Part shown: positions 51,122 through 60,145 of the stretch, piece by piece
Numbering within the stretch: position 1 is the first letter of the stretch
Layout: every line of letters starts with the position of its first letter
Source: Alkalimarinus alittae
GTDB lineage: Bacteria > Pseudomonadota > Gammaproteobacteria > Pseudomonadales > Oleiphilaceae
Assembly (NCBI RefSeq): GCF_026016465.1
Contig: NZ_CP100390.1
Location: 1,216,001 to 1,280,000 of the forward strand
DNA length: 64,000 nucleotides
Direction: 5' to 3'
Notes under the pieces: generated by a model
The model's database searches: none
The model's input: only the letters and a program-made list of their open reading frames with translations
What the model was told of the DNA's origin: nothing
Position numbers and translations under genes: made by a program

Positions 51122-51937
51122 ATGGAATTTAAAAAGCTAGCAAGATACCTTCAAAAGATTAGTAGCGAGAGGCCTATAGACTTAGGTGCATTCTACCGAT
51201 TATTAAATACAATAAGATTGGATGTTAGCTTTAGCCAGGATGAGATAAGAGCGACAAAGGTAAAGGGAAATAAATACATAGTTACCTATTTACCACCATC
51301 TTTAAAACGCTGTTTGGAGCAGATTGCTAGGGGATCAGAGGCAGAAACAAGGTCAGAAGCTGCCGTTCAAAACAATAGCCACTCGGTAAAGGTTAACGGC
51401 TCTTTTTTGATTATAAGAAAGGGTGTTTCAGACCCGAAGATAATTGTATTTGATGGTGACGGTAATTTAACTAAAGATTACGCGCGAGCTGATACTGCAT
51501 TACTGATCGAAAACAGACAAAACTTTCTTAACATAAGTGAAACTTTAGAGTTTTTGGCAGATAACTCAAATGTTGATTTTGGCTTGGATATTGATGTTAT
51601 TTTCACGAGTGGAAATGAGGTAAGCAATTCACTTCATTCCAGTTTTTTAAGGCAATACAAAGAACTTTTTCTTTTTTTAGACTTGGATTTAGGCGGTTTA
51701 CAAATAGCAGCTAACATCATGGTGTTAACTGATAACTATCAGCATCAATTTATTGTTCCTGATGATATTGAAAAACGATTAGAAAGAGTTCAAACAACTG
51801 CATCGCCTGAACATATCGACAAAGTAATTGAGATAGGCGTTAAGTTTGATGCCTTAGCTCCTTTTGCACGGTTAATTAAAAAACATAGAAAAACGATTGA
51901 ACAGGAGAGTTTTTTACATGTCTATGAATGGTGTTAG
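51122..51937 (+). CDS. JetD-like Toprim nuclease subunit, short form
   Basis: 271 residues, shorter than usual JetD/MksG proteins (about 380). Toprim landmarks: ALLIENRQNFL near residue 126 supplies the conserved Glu, DVIFTSGNEVSNSL the glycine-rich step, and LFLFLDLDLGGLQIA near 178 the D-x-D motif. In Wadjet the JetD subunit cleaves plasmid DNA. The N-terminal wHTH/arm region is abbreviated. First gene of the operon, although JetD is usually last. The C-terminus overlaps the SMC gene by 20 bp. Assignment rests on motifs and neighbours. Confidence 0.7.
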   Translation: MEFKKLARYLQKISSERPIDLGAFYRLLNTIRLDVSFSQDEIRATKVKGNKYIVTYLPPSLKRCLEQIARGSEAETRSEAAVQNNSHSVKVNGSFLIIRKGVSDPKIIVFDGDGNLTKDYARADTALLIENRQNFLNISETLEFLADNSNVDFGLDIDVIFTSGNEVSNSLHSSFLRQYKELFLFLDLDLGGLQIAANIMVLTDNYQHQFIVPDDIEKRLERVQTTASPEHIDKVIEIGVKFDALAPFARLIKKHRKTIEQESFLHVYEWC

Positions 51938-54797
51938 TGATTTATTAAATGAAGATTATGTACTAAATAGACTTGTCTATATTAACTCTGCCCAGCATGG
52001 GTATTCTGAAATCATGCTAAATACGCACCTAGCTATGTTTGGCGATAACAATCAAGGCAAAACAGCCAGCCTCGCTGGGACAAAATTATTACTGTACCCC
52101 GAGACATCTCTTACTAATTGTGCAGAGAAGTTTTGTTTTGAAGGCAGAGATGGAGCCTACTCAACGGAAGAGTCTTACCTGTTTTACTTTCCCAGCCCCC
52201 ATTCTTACATAGTGTTAGAAGTTAGTAATCCTGAAGGTAAATTCTGCATGGTTCTATATAGGAATAATCAGAATTGGGGTTATGGTCGATTCTTTGTCCC
52301 TGCAGAATACGAAGCATTAAGGTCTGTATTTTGGAATGACTCTGAAGATAGCTTTCCGCCTGATTTGTCACTATCAAGTGTTGGCTCTCAACTAAAGTCA
52401 CTGAAAGCAATTCAAGTATCTGACGAAAAAGAAATAGCGAGTCTTATGTTTGCTAGTTTTCGAGACTCGCCTGATCGAAAACGCTTCTGCGTCATTCCGC
52501 TAAAAGATGGAGACTCTAAAGATGCAATCTCGGCATTTAAGAAAATTTATCAGTTAGCTTTTGATACGGGAAGCTCAAAAACAGAAACCCTTCCAACAGC
52601 TATTGCTACATTGATAGATATGGGCAGGAGTCGTGACCAGGAGAAGCTAGACGCCAACCTAATAGACTTAATTGAACAGCATAATCAGTTGTTGGATCAG
52701 CAGGAATGGCTGCAAAAAATCGAAAACGCATCCCTGACGTGGCGAAAAACGAAAGAGTCATTCGATGAATCAGCTATAAGAATAGCTAAATATTCAAGGC
52801 TATATCGCTCGGTCAATCATGCAGTAGAGGCTTTTGAAAAGAGCAATAAAAAGCGATTAAGTGAAATAAAAACTCCTTTTGATGATGTAAGCAGGCAAAA
52901 ACACAACCTTGAAGAAAACATCAAAACCAGCGACGCAGAACAATTAATATTCTCTGGTGCCACTGAACAGCTAGTGAAGCAGCTAGTGCGTAGCCGAAAT
53001 AAACTTAAAAAGGTGAAAGCATTAAAAGCACGCTACGTTAATATGCCTATCGATGAAATATTAGGTGCATTTAATGATGAGATTAGGACGTTAACGGAGT
53101 CAATTAAGACACTAAAAGAAGAAGATGGCGCAATAAAAAGCTTGGTAAAGCTAAACACTAGGCGGGCAGTTCTTGAGGAAAATATTTCAGGTCTTGAATC
53201 TTTAGCTAAAGAAACTGAGGAGACCATTTTCTTCCAGCTGCGAAATGAGGACGCCGCTGATGTTTTGCACTCCCTTAACTCACAGCTTTGTAATATCACT
53301 TCAGTTATTGATCCAGAAACAAAAAGAACCATTTTAGATTTTGCCTCACTTTTAGGCAAAGATGGTTCTGGTCGGTTGACATTTTTAGAGTCAACCTTAA
53401 ATGAAGTGCCCTATAACAAATTCAACATTGAAGAACAAAGAGTTAAATGGGTTAAAAGTATAGAGAATTATTGCGCAGAGCTAAGCAAAGTACGAAAAGA
53501 TATTACCGTACACCATGAGGCTGTAAAGCACGACACCATTGAGGGTGTGATAGAGCGCGAAGACGCCGACCTTAATAAGGCAATAAAGGAACGAGATCTG
53601 ATAGGTGGACTTGAACAGCTTGAAAAAGATACAAAAGAAACGGAAGTATCATTAGCTGCTCAGCAATCAAAGCAGCAAGAGCTTGAAAATAAGAACAACG
53701 AACAGAAAAATAAACATAGCGAAATTCAGAGGGAATACAGCGAACTTTCAAACAAGTTGACTGGAATACAAAAAGAAATAGATTCGCTGGAAGGAATAAA
53801 AGCTAATCTTAAGACTGCATTTTCTTTCATTCGCCCCTTCGATCTTCAGGGGGAAGTAGATTCGCTGAAAGAGATAAAAAGTGAAGATGGTTTGGAGGTA
53901 CTAAACCAAGCCAAGAAGGCGTCAATAAGTTTTAGAGAGTTTGAAGCTGATTTTAACACTCTGGCAATTGAGCTGCCTCACAGTGAAATTGATCCTCATA
54001 AAAGGCGCGAAGATCTTCATGAATACAATCAATTAATCAAAATACACTCAACCACATTTGATACTTTTGAGTACGAAAAAACAAAGCATGATAATGCTAA
54101 ACAAAGCCATAATCAGCTAGTTAATAATCAACTTAGTGAACTGAAAGACTCTAAGGCACTTATTACCAATTATATTTCAGAGTTGAATCAGGATTTAAAC
54201 AGCAAACATGTATCGAACTTATCTGAAATCAAACTACATGTAGAGTTAAATTCAAATTTCCTAGCGCTGCTAGACACACTGGATAAGCACAACATTCAGG
54301 ACGACTCCTTACTCGACCCTTCTTTTTATTCATCACTGTTAAAGTTCGTAGACAAATACTTTAATAAAAGGACCCGCCGACTTAAATTAAAGGACATCAT
54401 CACTTCGATCCAATACCAATACACTCTGGCAGAGACCAACGAAGTTGTAACTAAAAGTCAGTCAGGTGGAACTACAAGTACTATTACCGCATTTGTTTTG
54501 GCTGTTCTTTTAAAGCGAATCACGCCTAATTACGTAAAACTTCAAATCCCAATCATAGTAGATGAAATTGGAACACTGGACGGCAAAAATACCAGCGCGA
54601 CAATTAAGCAAATTGCAGAGCATGGATTTTCTATATTTTGCGCCACCCCTACCTTTAGCCCTTTAGTCGCAAATTTGGTGGGGCGGTGGGTTTCAATTGA
54701 TCGCTTTTCCGTGACAGCTCCACTGGTAAAAAAATGTCACATGCACATATTGCCTGCACATATCGAGTCATTTGAAGGGCAGGATGAATGCGCTTAA
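51918..54797 (+). CDS. SMC-like ATPase (JetC/MksB type)
   Basis: 959 residues from the ATG at 51918, chosen for AGGAG at 51903-51907. Walker A FGDNNQGKTAS lies near residue 40. Long coiled coils cover roughly 260-380 and 480-760 with a hinge-like interruption between. Near residue 850 come the ABC signature QSGGTTSTITAF and Walker B IPIIVDEIGTLD. The head-coil-hinge-coil-head order is that of condensin-like SMC proteins of MksBEF/Wadjet. ATP-driven DNA loop extrusion is the known role of the family. Confidence 0.85.
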   Translation: MSMNGVSDLLNEDYVLNRLVYINSAQHGYSEIMLNTHLAMFGDNNQGKTASLAGTKLLLYPETSLTNCAEKFCFEGRDGAYSTEESYLFYFPSPHSYIVLEVSNPEGKFCMVLYRNNQNWGYGRFFVPAEYEALRSVFWNDSEDSFPPDLSLSSVGSQLKSLKAIQVSDEKEIASLMFASFRDSPDRKRFCVIPLKDGDSKDAISAFKKIYQLAFDTGSSKTETLPTAIATLIDMGRSRDQEKLDANLIDLIEQHNQLLDQQEWLQKIENASLTWRKTKESFDESAIRIAKYSRLYRSVNHAVEAFEKSNKKRLSEIKTPFDDVSRQKHNLEENIKTSDAEQLIFSGATEQLVKQLVRSRNKLKKVKALKARYVNMPIDEILGAFNDEIRTLTESIKTLKEEDGAIKSLVKLNTRRAVLEENISGLESLAKETEETIFFQLRNEDAADVLHSLNSQLCNITSVIDPETKRTILDFASLLGKDGSGRLTFLESTLNEVPYNKFNIEEQRVKWVKSIENYCAELSKVRKDITVHHEAVKHDTIEGVIEREDADLNKAIKERDLIGGLEQLEKDTKETEVSLAAQQSKQQELENKNNEQKNKHSEIQREYSELSNKLTGIQKEIDSLEGIKANLKTAFSFIRPFDLQGEVDSLKEIKSEDGLEVLNQAKKASISFREFEADFNTLAIELPHSEIDPHKRREDLHEYNQLIKIHSTTFDTFEYEKTKHDNAKQSHNQLVNNQLSELKDSKALITNYISELNQDLNSKHVSNLSEIKLHVELNSNFLALLDTLDKHNIQDDSLLDPSFYSSLLKFVDKYFNKRTRRLKLKDIITSIQYQYTLAETNEVVTKSQSGGTTSTITAFVLAVLLKRITPNYVKLQIPIIVDEIGTLDGKNTSATIKQIAEHGFSIFCATPTFSPLVANLVGRWVSIDRFSVTAPLVKKCHMHILPAHIESFEGQDECA

Positions 54798-56158
54798 ACC
54801 GAGATATATTAATACAAGCAATAGTTAAGCACCAAAACACTTTTCTGGAGCTTATTGATTATATAGATTCAAGTGATGGAGCCTTTGAAATCCCCGAGGC
54901 GCTATATCTAAAGTTATATAATCGAAAAATATGCTTAGATCCTGACGATAATATTCCCGCCCACTTAAGTATTACAACTCTGCTTGAGAATGGAATATTT
55001 ATACATAACGATAAAAACACGGGCATGATTACATTAGAGCGTGTAATTGTAGAGCTGTTACGGTTTTTGGATATTAAACGAGTCCGAGAACTCACTAGCG
55101 CCGATTTTGAAGGCATGCGACTTCAGCTTTCTCACTCTTCGGATAATGTGATTTTTAGTGAAATTGATTCGAACGAATATAAAGAATCAATGCAGTTTTT
55201 TAATGGGAACCTTAGTGAAATACAATCCAAAATAAAACAAAATGTCACCGCCCTTCATTTTCAAGTAGACCAGGTCTCTGAGGAATACAAAGGGTATGAC
55301 TCTGGCGACGGCTCGATTAGTGTTTTTGACCTATACGACAAAGTGTCCAGTCTGTATAACCGCTATGTACTGCCTTGCTATGAATTTATAGACCCTTCTA
55401 TGGTGATGAAGAACACTAAATCAGTCTCCCTATCGATTCAGTCAGTGATAGATTATCATTTAGACGATGGCCATCAACGCTACATACTAGCAAACAACCT
55501 AGGGTTCAGGAAAACAGCCATAGCGAGTTATTACAAAGATATAGCGGTTTTAGTTAGGAAATTAGAACAGTTTTCACAGCACCTATCTAAAGACAGAAAT
55601 AGCTTTCTCTCTATAGAGAGCGCATATAGCGATCTGATGGCTAGCTTAATACCTCTCAGGCATGGAAAGCAGCGAAATAAATACTTATCAAAGGACTCCG
55701 AAATATTTCACTCGTTCACGTCCCTTGACGGTTTGGCCACAGCTAAATCTAAATATGCGTCAAAGTTAAACTGGGATGAAGAGCGAACCCCCTTAAGACT
55801 TAATGAGTTTGTAAGGACTATCGGACTAAATGAGAAAAGTAAAAATGAGGAAACGTTAAAGCCTTTACAGATACAAGGTAAAGTTTCGGATGAAAGAAGT
55901 GAAAAAATAACTCAAATAATAATAAGAAATAAACCACTTGAGCAATTAGAAGACACTCACGCATACATTCACAATCTATTACAAGAAAACCTCACCGATT
56001 TCAAATTATTTGATGTGCTTTATGGTATTGCAGCATTCACTGCTTTATATAAAAAAACTGATTTTATTTTTCGAAAAGATAGAAAAAGATTGTGTGATTC
56101 AACGCACTTTTATGAGTACCTATGTATTCAGTATAGAAAGGATTACCCATATGTTTAA
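54788..56158 (+). CDS. Kleisin-like subunit (JetA/MksF type)
   Basis: 456 residues, mostly helical, with no enzymatic motif. The N-terminal winged-helix-like part (residues 10-110, ending ERVIVELLRFLDIKRV), helical bundle (about 135-270) and C-terminal winged-helix-like part match the layout of MksF/JetA kleisins, which bridge the two SMC heads. It overlaps the SMC gene by 10 bp and the next gene by 8 bp. Size and position support the call; sequence similarity is not obvious by eye. Confidence 0.68.
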   Translation: MRLNRDILIQAIVKHQNTFLELIDYIDSSDGAFEIPEALYLKLYNRKICLDPDDNIPAHLSITTLLENGIFIHNDKNTGMITLERVIVELLRFLDIKRVRELTSADFEGMRLQLSHSSDNVIFSEIDSNEYKESMQFFNGNLSEIQSKIKQNVTALHFQVDQVSEEYKGYDSGDGSISVFDLYDKVSSLYNRYVLPCYEFIDPSMVMKNTKSVSLSIQSVIDYHLDDGHQRYILANNLGFRKTAIASYYKDIAVLVRKLEQFSQHLSKDRNSFLSIESAYSDLMASLIPLRHGKQRNKYLSKDSEIFHSFTSLDGLATAKSKYASKLNWDEERTPLRLNEFVRTIGLNEKSKNEETLKPLQIQGKVSDERSEKITQIIIRNKPLEQLEDTHAYIHNLLQENLTDFKLFDVLYGIAAFTALYKKTDFIFRKDRKRLCDSTHFYEYLCIQYRKDYPYV

Positions 56159-56702
56159 TCAGACCAAAAGTGTTCAGATATTCAACGAGCTAATGAATGG
56201 CAAAGTGATTAATAAATCCATATTAAACAATAGCGGGAGTCGGGTAGACAACGAACTCTTTGTTGAAATTATGGATAATTTGGATGTATATCATAACCAG
56301 TACAGAATGAACGGTTATGACTTTGTTGATAAATCTAGTTATGTATTGATTCGAGAAAGGTCTGGTCAAAAAGAAGATCTAAAAACTGATGCCACTATGA
56401 AAGTGTGCGTATTATTATTGTTGATCGGAAAGTTTATAAATGAACATAACTATAAAATAGGGAAGCTTACTGAAGCGAATGGTGGTTTGACTAAATCAGA
56501 CTTTGAAGACATTGAAAAAATGCCTGACACCGCAGAGTTGCTTGATAAGTCTGGCTTGAAAAAGGGCTTATGGGTTGCGATAAAAAGCAATTTGATTGAC
56601 CGAAATATATTATTAGAAATGCCGTCAGCTGGAAAATATATCCTTTCTGATGCGGGAATTGCATTTTATGACGAGATACAATCCAACTATAAAGACCAGT
56701 AA
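56151..56702 (+). CDS. MksE/JetB-like KITE subunit
   Basis: 183 residues from the ATG at 56151, preceded by AAAGGA. Contains tandem winged-helix-like segments: VLIRERSGQ, then MKVCVLLLLIGKFINEHNYK and AELLDKSGLKKGLWVAIKSN, ending ILSDAGIAFYDEI. MksE/JetB dimers bind the kleisin and DNA. Last gene of the four-gene operon. Confidence 0.7.
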   Translation: MFNQTKSVQIFNELMNGKVINKSILNNSGSRVDNELFVEIMDNLDVYHNQYRMNGYDFVDKSSYVLIRERSGQKEDLKTDATMKVCVLLLLIGKFINEHNYKIGKLTEANGGLTKSDFEDIEKMPDTAELLDKSGLKKGLWVAIKSNLIDRNILLEMPSAGKYILSDAGIAFYDEIQSNYKDQ

Positions 56703-56927
56703 CTATCAATTCGATATCTTTGACTTCTCACCCACCTAAAGGAAGGTGATTCTAAGGGCCATTACGAGCCCAAAGACCAGGACGGCTTATCCCGCTACCT
56801 GTTCTCCTGCGAGAAGGTCTAGCCCGACCCCGAGAATATTGATCGCCGAGTTTGTACCTCGACAGGTGTGGTGCGTACCGCACACCTCACATCCCCATTC
56901 TCTTATTCGGAATCCTTCTAGGCCCTT
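56703..56927. other. Junction debris left of the Tn3 element
   Basis: A short frame (GHYEPKDQDGLSRYLFSCEK, stop near 56821) looks like the C-terminal remnant of an unidentified gene. The following 100 bp have no clear content. The missing end of the monooxygenase is not here. Confidence 0.4.
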
Positions 56928-57013
56928 GGGGTTCTGGGGACATCCCCGCCTAATGTAACACTTATCGCTACAGCCCACGCTTCATAAGGTCTCCAGAGGT
57001 GCCTTAATTTTCA
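56928..57013 (+). repeat. Left terminal inverted repeat of Tn3-family element
   Basis: Starts GGGGTTCTGGGG and ends CCTTAATTTTCA; 84 of 86 bases match the right repeat. Much longer than the usual 38 bp of Tn3. Confidence 0.88.
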
Positions 57014-57066
57014 AAATCGCTGCAATATCCCAATTATAGTAGTATTCCGGCTTTTGCGAGAAGCCC

Positions 57067-60000
57067 ATGCCTAATTCAAAACGCCTGACCATACTCCACG
57101 AAGCAGAAATTAACGATTTATACGGCATTCCCAGCCTATCACTGGAAGAAAAGCGCGTCAGCTTTGCACTAAATGACTTGGAACAAGACGTTATTAAATC
57201 CATCAGGGATCGAAAGCATAAATGCTATGCCATAGCACTTCTCTGCTATTTTAAAATCAAACCGATTCAACTCAACCCACCTTACAAGGAATTGCAGGAA
57301 GACCTGGCCTTTATCGCTGAAGAGTATTTCCCTAAATTTAAAGTCCCTCGCTTCAGTGTTAGTCGTATGCAAAAAGCACGTATCTACGACAAGATTTTCA
57401 ACCTGCAGGACTTCAAAGCATGGGATGTAGAGCAACATCAGGAACCTCTCATTACCTATTTGCAACAGGTTGCCAAATCCTGGATTGAACCACGATTTTT
57501 ATTTGATGCATGCACCGAATACCTTGCTCGAAATCATATAGCTATCCCTAAATATACCGTACTTCAGCGAATTATCAGCCAGGTAAGCAAGCAGGAACGT
57601 AAGCGACTTTCTGACACATTAAAAACAACTATGTCAGATGAATTAGCTTCTAACCTCGCTAATTTAATCGATGGAGAAGGCACACTAACGCTCAAAGAAC
57701 TTAAACAGGCTGCCAAAAGTTTTAATGCCCCTGAATTGGAAAAAGAGTTGAACGTTAACAAACTCATTCAGCCCTGGATGGATGAAGTGAATCAGGTAGT
57801 CTCTGCTCTAGCACTATCACAACAAAACCAGCTGCATTATGCGGCGATGGTTGATTACTATTCTATTACTAAGCTTAAACGCTTTGACAGTGTCACGCAG
57901 CAGCTCTATTTACTTTGTTATCTTCAGGAGCGCGCACAAATCAATATTGAACGTTTGGCCGATGGGTTTATCTACCACGTTCGAAAATTGCGTGAAAAAG
58001 CCAAAGAGTACGCCAAGGAGATGGCCTATAAAGATTGGGAAGGTGGAGTATCAAATATCAGCAAAGCCGCTGACTTATTATACTTTTATATTGACGATGA
58101 TATTGATGATCAGGTGTCGTTTCGACAAATAAAACAACAGGTACAAAGCTTACTTGGAGCGCGAGAAATAGAATCACTGTGCTTGTATCTGAAGAAACAA
58201 AAACGCACGAAAAATGATTACATCTGGGAATTTTATGATAAACAGCGTGAGCTTATTAAACATTTAATACGCCCTATATTTTTATGCCTGACCTTTGAAG
58301 GGTCAGATAAAACACAGGCTTTATCTGCACAATTAAATGGAATGAAAGAAACATTGTTAGACTCTGGTGAATTAGCGTCTACAGACCGACGGTTAATTTC
58401 GTCTAAGCAACAATTGTATGTGATCGATGCAGATAACAACGTATTTCCTGAACGTTATGAGATCATGTTGTATTTAGCAGCTCAAAATAACCTTGATGGG
58501 AAACTATTTATACCGACGGCCATTAAATATCGTGCATTACATGATGACCTTGTTGGAGATATCCCTTGGGCACAGAAAGACAAGCTACTTAAAGGTTCCA
58601 TGCTAGACAGCATGAATACCGAACCTGCCCAGCTTGTGAACTCAATGGAACAGAAAATGAATGATAAGCTGCAACGAGTTTGCCAGCGCATTGACGATGG
58701 TGACAATCAAAATGTGATACTGCGTAATCGCTCAGGAAAGACGCAATGGAGGTTGCCGTATTCAGGAACAAAATCGGCTTTAAACAACCCCTTTTTTGAT
58801 CGCATGAAACCGATTAACATTGCCGATGTATTACGCTTCGTGCATCAGGAAACAGGCTTTTTAAAGCACTTTGAGCATGTTCGTCAGGTACAGTCTGGAC
58901 AGAGCGATCATTTGAATGACTTGCTGGCAGCAGTCATTGGCAATGGTACTTATTACGGCTTACATGGTATGGCCAGTATCTCTGACCGGTCATATGATCA
59001 CCTACGCACAGTACAGGCCAATTATTTGCGGCCTGAAACGCTCAACCTCGGCAATGATGCAATTAACGATGCGACGGCGAAATTAGCCATCTTCAAGCAT
59101 TACAATATCCAGGAAGGACTCATTCATGCCAGTGCCGATGGGCAGAAATTCGAATCGCGGTTAGAGACTTTTAAAACCCGCTATTCATCTAAATACTTTG
59201 GCACGAATAAAGGACTGACATCGATGAACCTGATTGCCAATCATGTCGCCTTGAATGCCCAGATTATTGGTGCCAATGAACATGAATCACACTTTATTTT
59301 AGACCTGCTTCATAACAATACCTCTGAAATTAAGCCGGATATATTATCAACGGATACGCACGGGGTTAATCATGTGAACTTTGCTTTGCTGGACCTGTTT
59401 GGCTATACCTTTGCGCCGCGCTATGCTCAGTTTGGAACAGTGATATCAGATCTTTTTGATGTGAGTGAGGGAGAAGATAATAAGGCGACCCTATCATTGA
59501 AAAAGCCTATCAATACAGCACTGATCATCGATGAGTGGGATACTATTCAGCGCATTGTTATATCGCTACAGCAGAAGACTATAACGCAGGCAACACTTGT
59601 TAGAAAGCTTTCTGGTTACAGTCAAAACCACCCCTTGCTGAAAGCGTTAACTGAATACAATCGTATGCTCAAGGCCATGTACTTACTGGACTATATTGAT
59701 GATGCTAGTTTAAGAACTTATGTGCAGCGAGCATTGAATCGCGGAGAGGCTTATCATCAACTACGTCGTGCCATTGCTCATGTGAATGGTAACCGTTTTC
59801 AAGGAAAATCAGACGACCAAATCGTTTTGTGGAATGAATGCGCTAGGCTGTTAACTAACGCCATTATTTATTTTAACTCACTGATATTGACGCGGTTACT
59901 CGAGCATTTTGAGGCGGAAGGTGACGACAAGAAGCTCGAAATTATCAAGCAGGTATCACCAGTGGCTTGGCATAATATCAATTTGAATGGGACTTACAGC

Positions 60001-60069
60001 TTCAGCTTTGAGCACAATTTACTCAATTTGGATGAGATTATGCAATCAATAGTGCAAAATGAAAATTAA
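57067..60069 (+). CDS. tnpA: Tn3-family transposase
   Basis: 1000 residues, normal for Tn3-type TnpA. The N-terminal DNA-binding part (SLEEKRVSFALNDLEQDVIK) is followed in the C-terminal third by the catalytic core: HASADGQKFESRLETF (first Asp), DILSTDTHGVNHVNFALLDL (second Asp, with FAPR next) and the terminal NECARLLTNAIIYFNS with Glu. The gene appears intact, and its stop lies inside the right inverted repeat. It catalyses replicative transposition to a cointegrate; with no resolvase in the element, resolution must use another route. Confidence 0.93.
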   Translation: MPNSKRLTILHEAEINDLYGIPSLSLEEKRVSFALNDLEQDVIKSIRDRKHKCYAIALLCYFKIKPIQLNPPYKELQEDLAFIAEEYFPKFKVPRFSVSRMQKARIYDKIFNLQDFKAWDVEQHQEPLITYLQQVAKSWIEPRFLFDACTEYLARNHIAIPKYTVLQRIISQVSKQERKRLSDTLKTTMSDELASNLANLIDGEGTLTLKELKQAAKSFNAPELEKELNVNKLIQPWMDEVNQVVSALALSQQNQLHYAAMVDYYSITKLKRFDSVTQQLYLLCYLQERAQINIERLADGFIYHVRKLREKAKEYAKEMAYKDWEGGVSNISKAADLLYFYIDDDIDDQVSFRQIKQQVQSLLGAREIESLCLYLKKQKRTKNDYIWEFYDKQRELIKHLIRPIFLCLTFEGSDKTQALSAQLNGMKETLLDSGELASTDRRLISSKQQLYVIDADNNVFPERYEIMLYLAAQNNLDGKLFIPTAIKYRALHDDLVGDIPWAQKDKLLKGSMLDSMNTEPAQLVNSMEQKMNDKLQRVCQRIDDGDNQNVILRNRSGKTQWRLPYSGTKSALNNPFFDRMKPINIADVLRFVHQETGFLKHFEHVRQVQSGQSDHLNDLLAAVIGNGTYYGLHGMASISDRSYDHLRTVQANYLRPETLNLGNDAINDATAKLAIFKHYNIQEGLIHASADGQKFESRLETFKTRYSSKYFGTNKGLTSMNLIANHVALNAQIIGANEHESHFILDLLHNNTSEIKPDILSTDTHGVNHVNFALLDLFGYTFAPRYAQFGTVISDLFDVSEGEDNKATLSLKKPINTALIIDEWDTIQRIVISLQQKTITQATLVRKLSGYSQNHPLLKALTEYNRMLKAMYLLDYIDDASLRTYVQRALNRGEAYHQLRRAIAHVNGNRFQGKSDDQIVLWNECARLLTNAIIYFNSLILTRLLEHFEAEGDDKKLEIIKQVSPVAWHNINLNGTYSFSFEHNLLNLDEIMQSIVQNEN

Positions 60070-60145
60070 GGCACCTCTGGAGACCCTATGAGGCGTGGGC
60101 TGTAGCGATAAGTGTTACATTAGGCGGGGATGTCCCCAGAACCCC
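60060..60145 (-). repeat. Right terminal inverted repeat of Tn3-family element
   Basis: Reverse complement of 56928-57013 with two mismatches. It encodes the last 19 residues of the truncated monooxygenase in its outer part. Confidence 0.88.

Larger units (their letters stand above)
56928..60145 (+). mobile_element. Tn3-family transposon, tnpA only
   Basis: 3218 bp bounded by 86-bp inverted repeats that begin with the Tn3-type GGGG. It carries a full-length tnpA and no resolvase or cargo gene. The flanking 5-mers differ (CCCTT left, CATAT right), so this is not a simple insertion; the right end interrupts a monooxygenase gene whose remainder is absent on the left. Confidence 0.85.

Noticed and set aside
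56928-56987. Left-hand copy of the monooxygenase 3' end as a gene duplication
   Set aside because: The match begins exactly at the Tn3-type GGGG and continues through the inner end of the element, so it is better explained as the transposon's terminal repeat.
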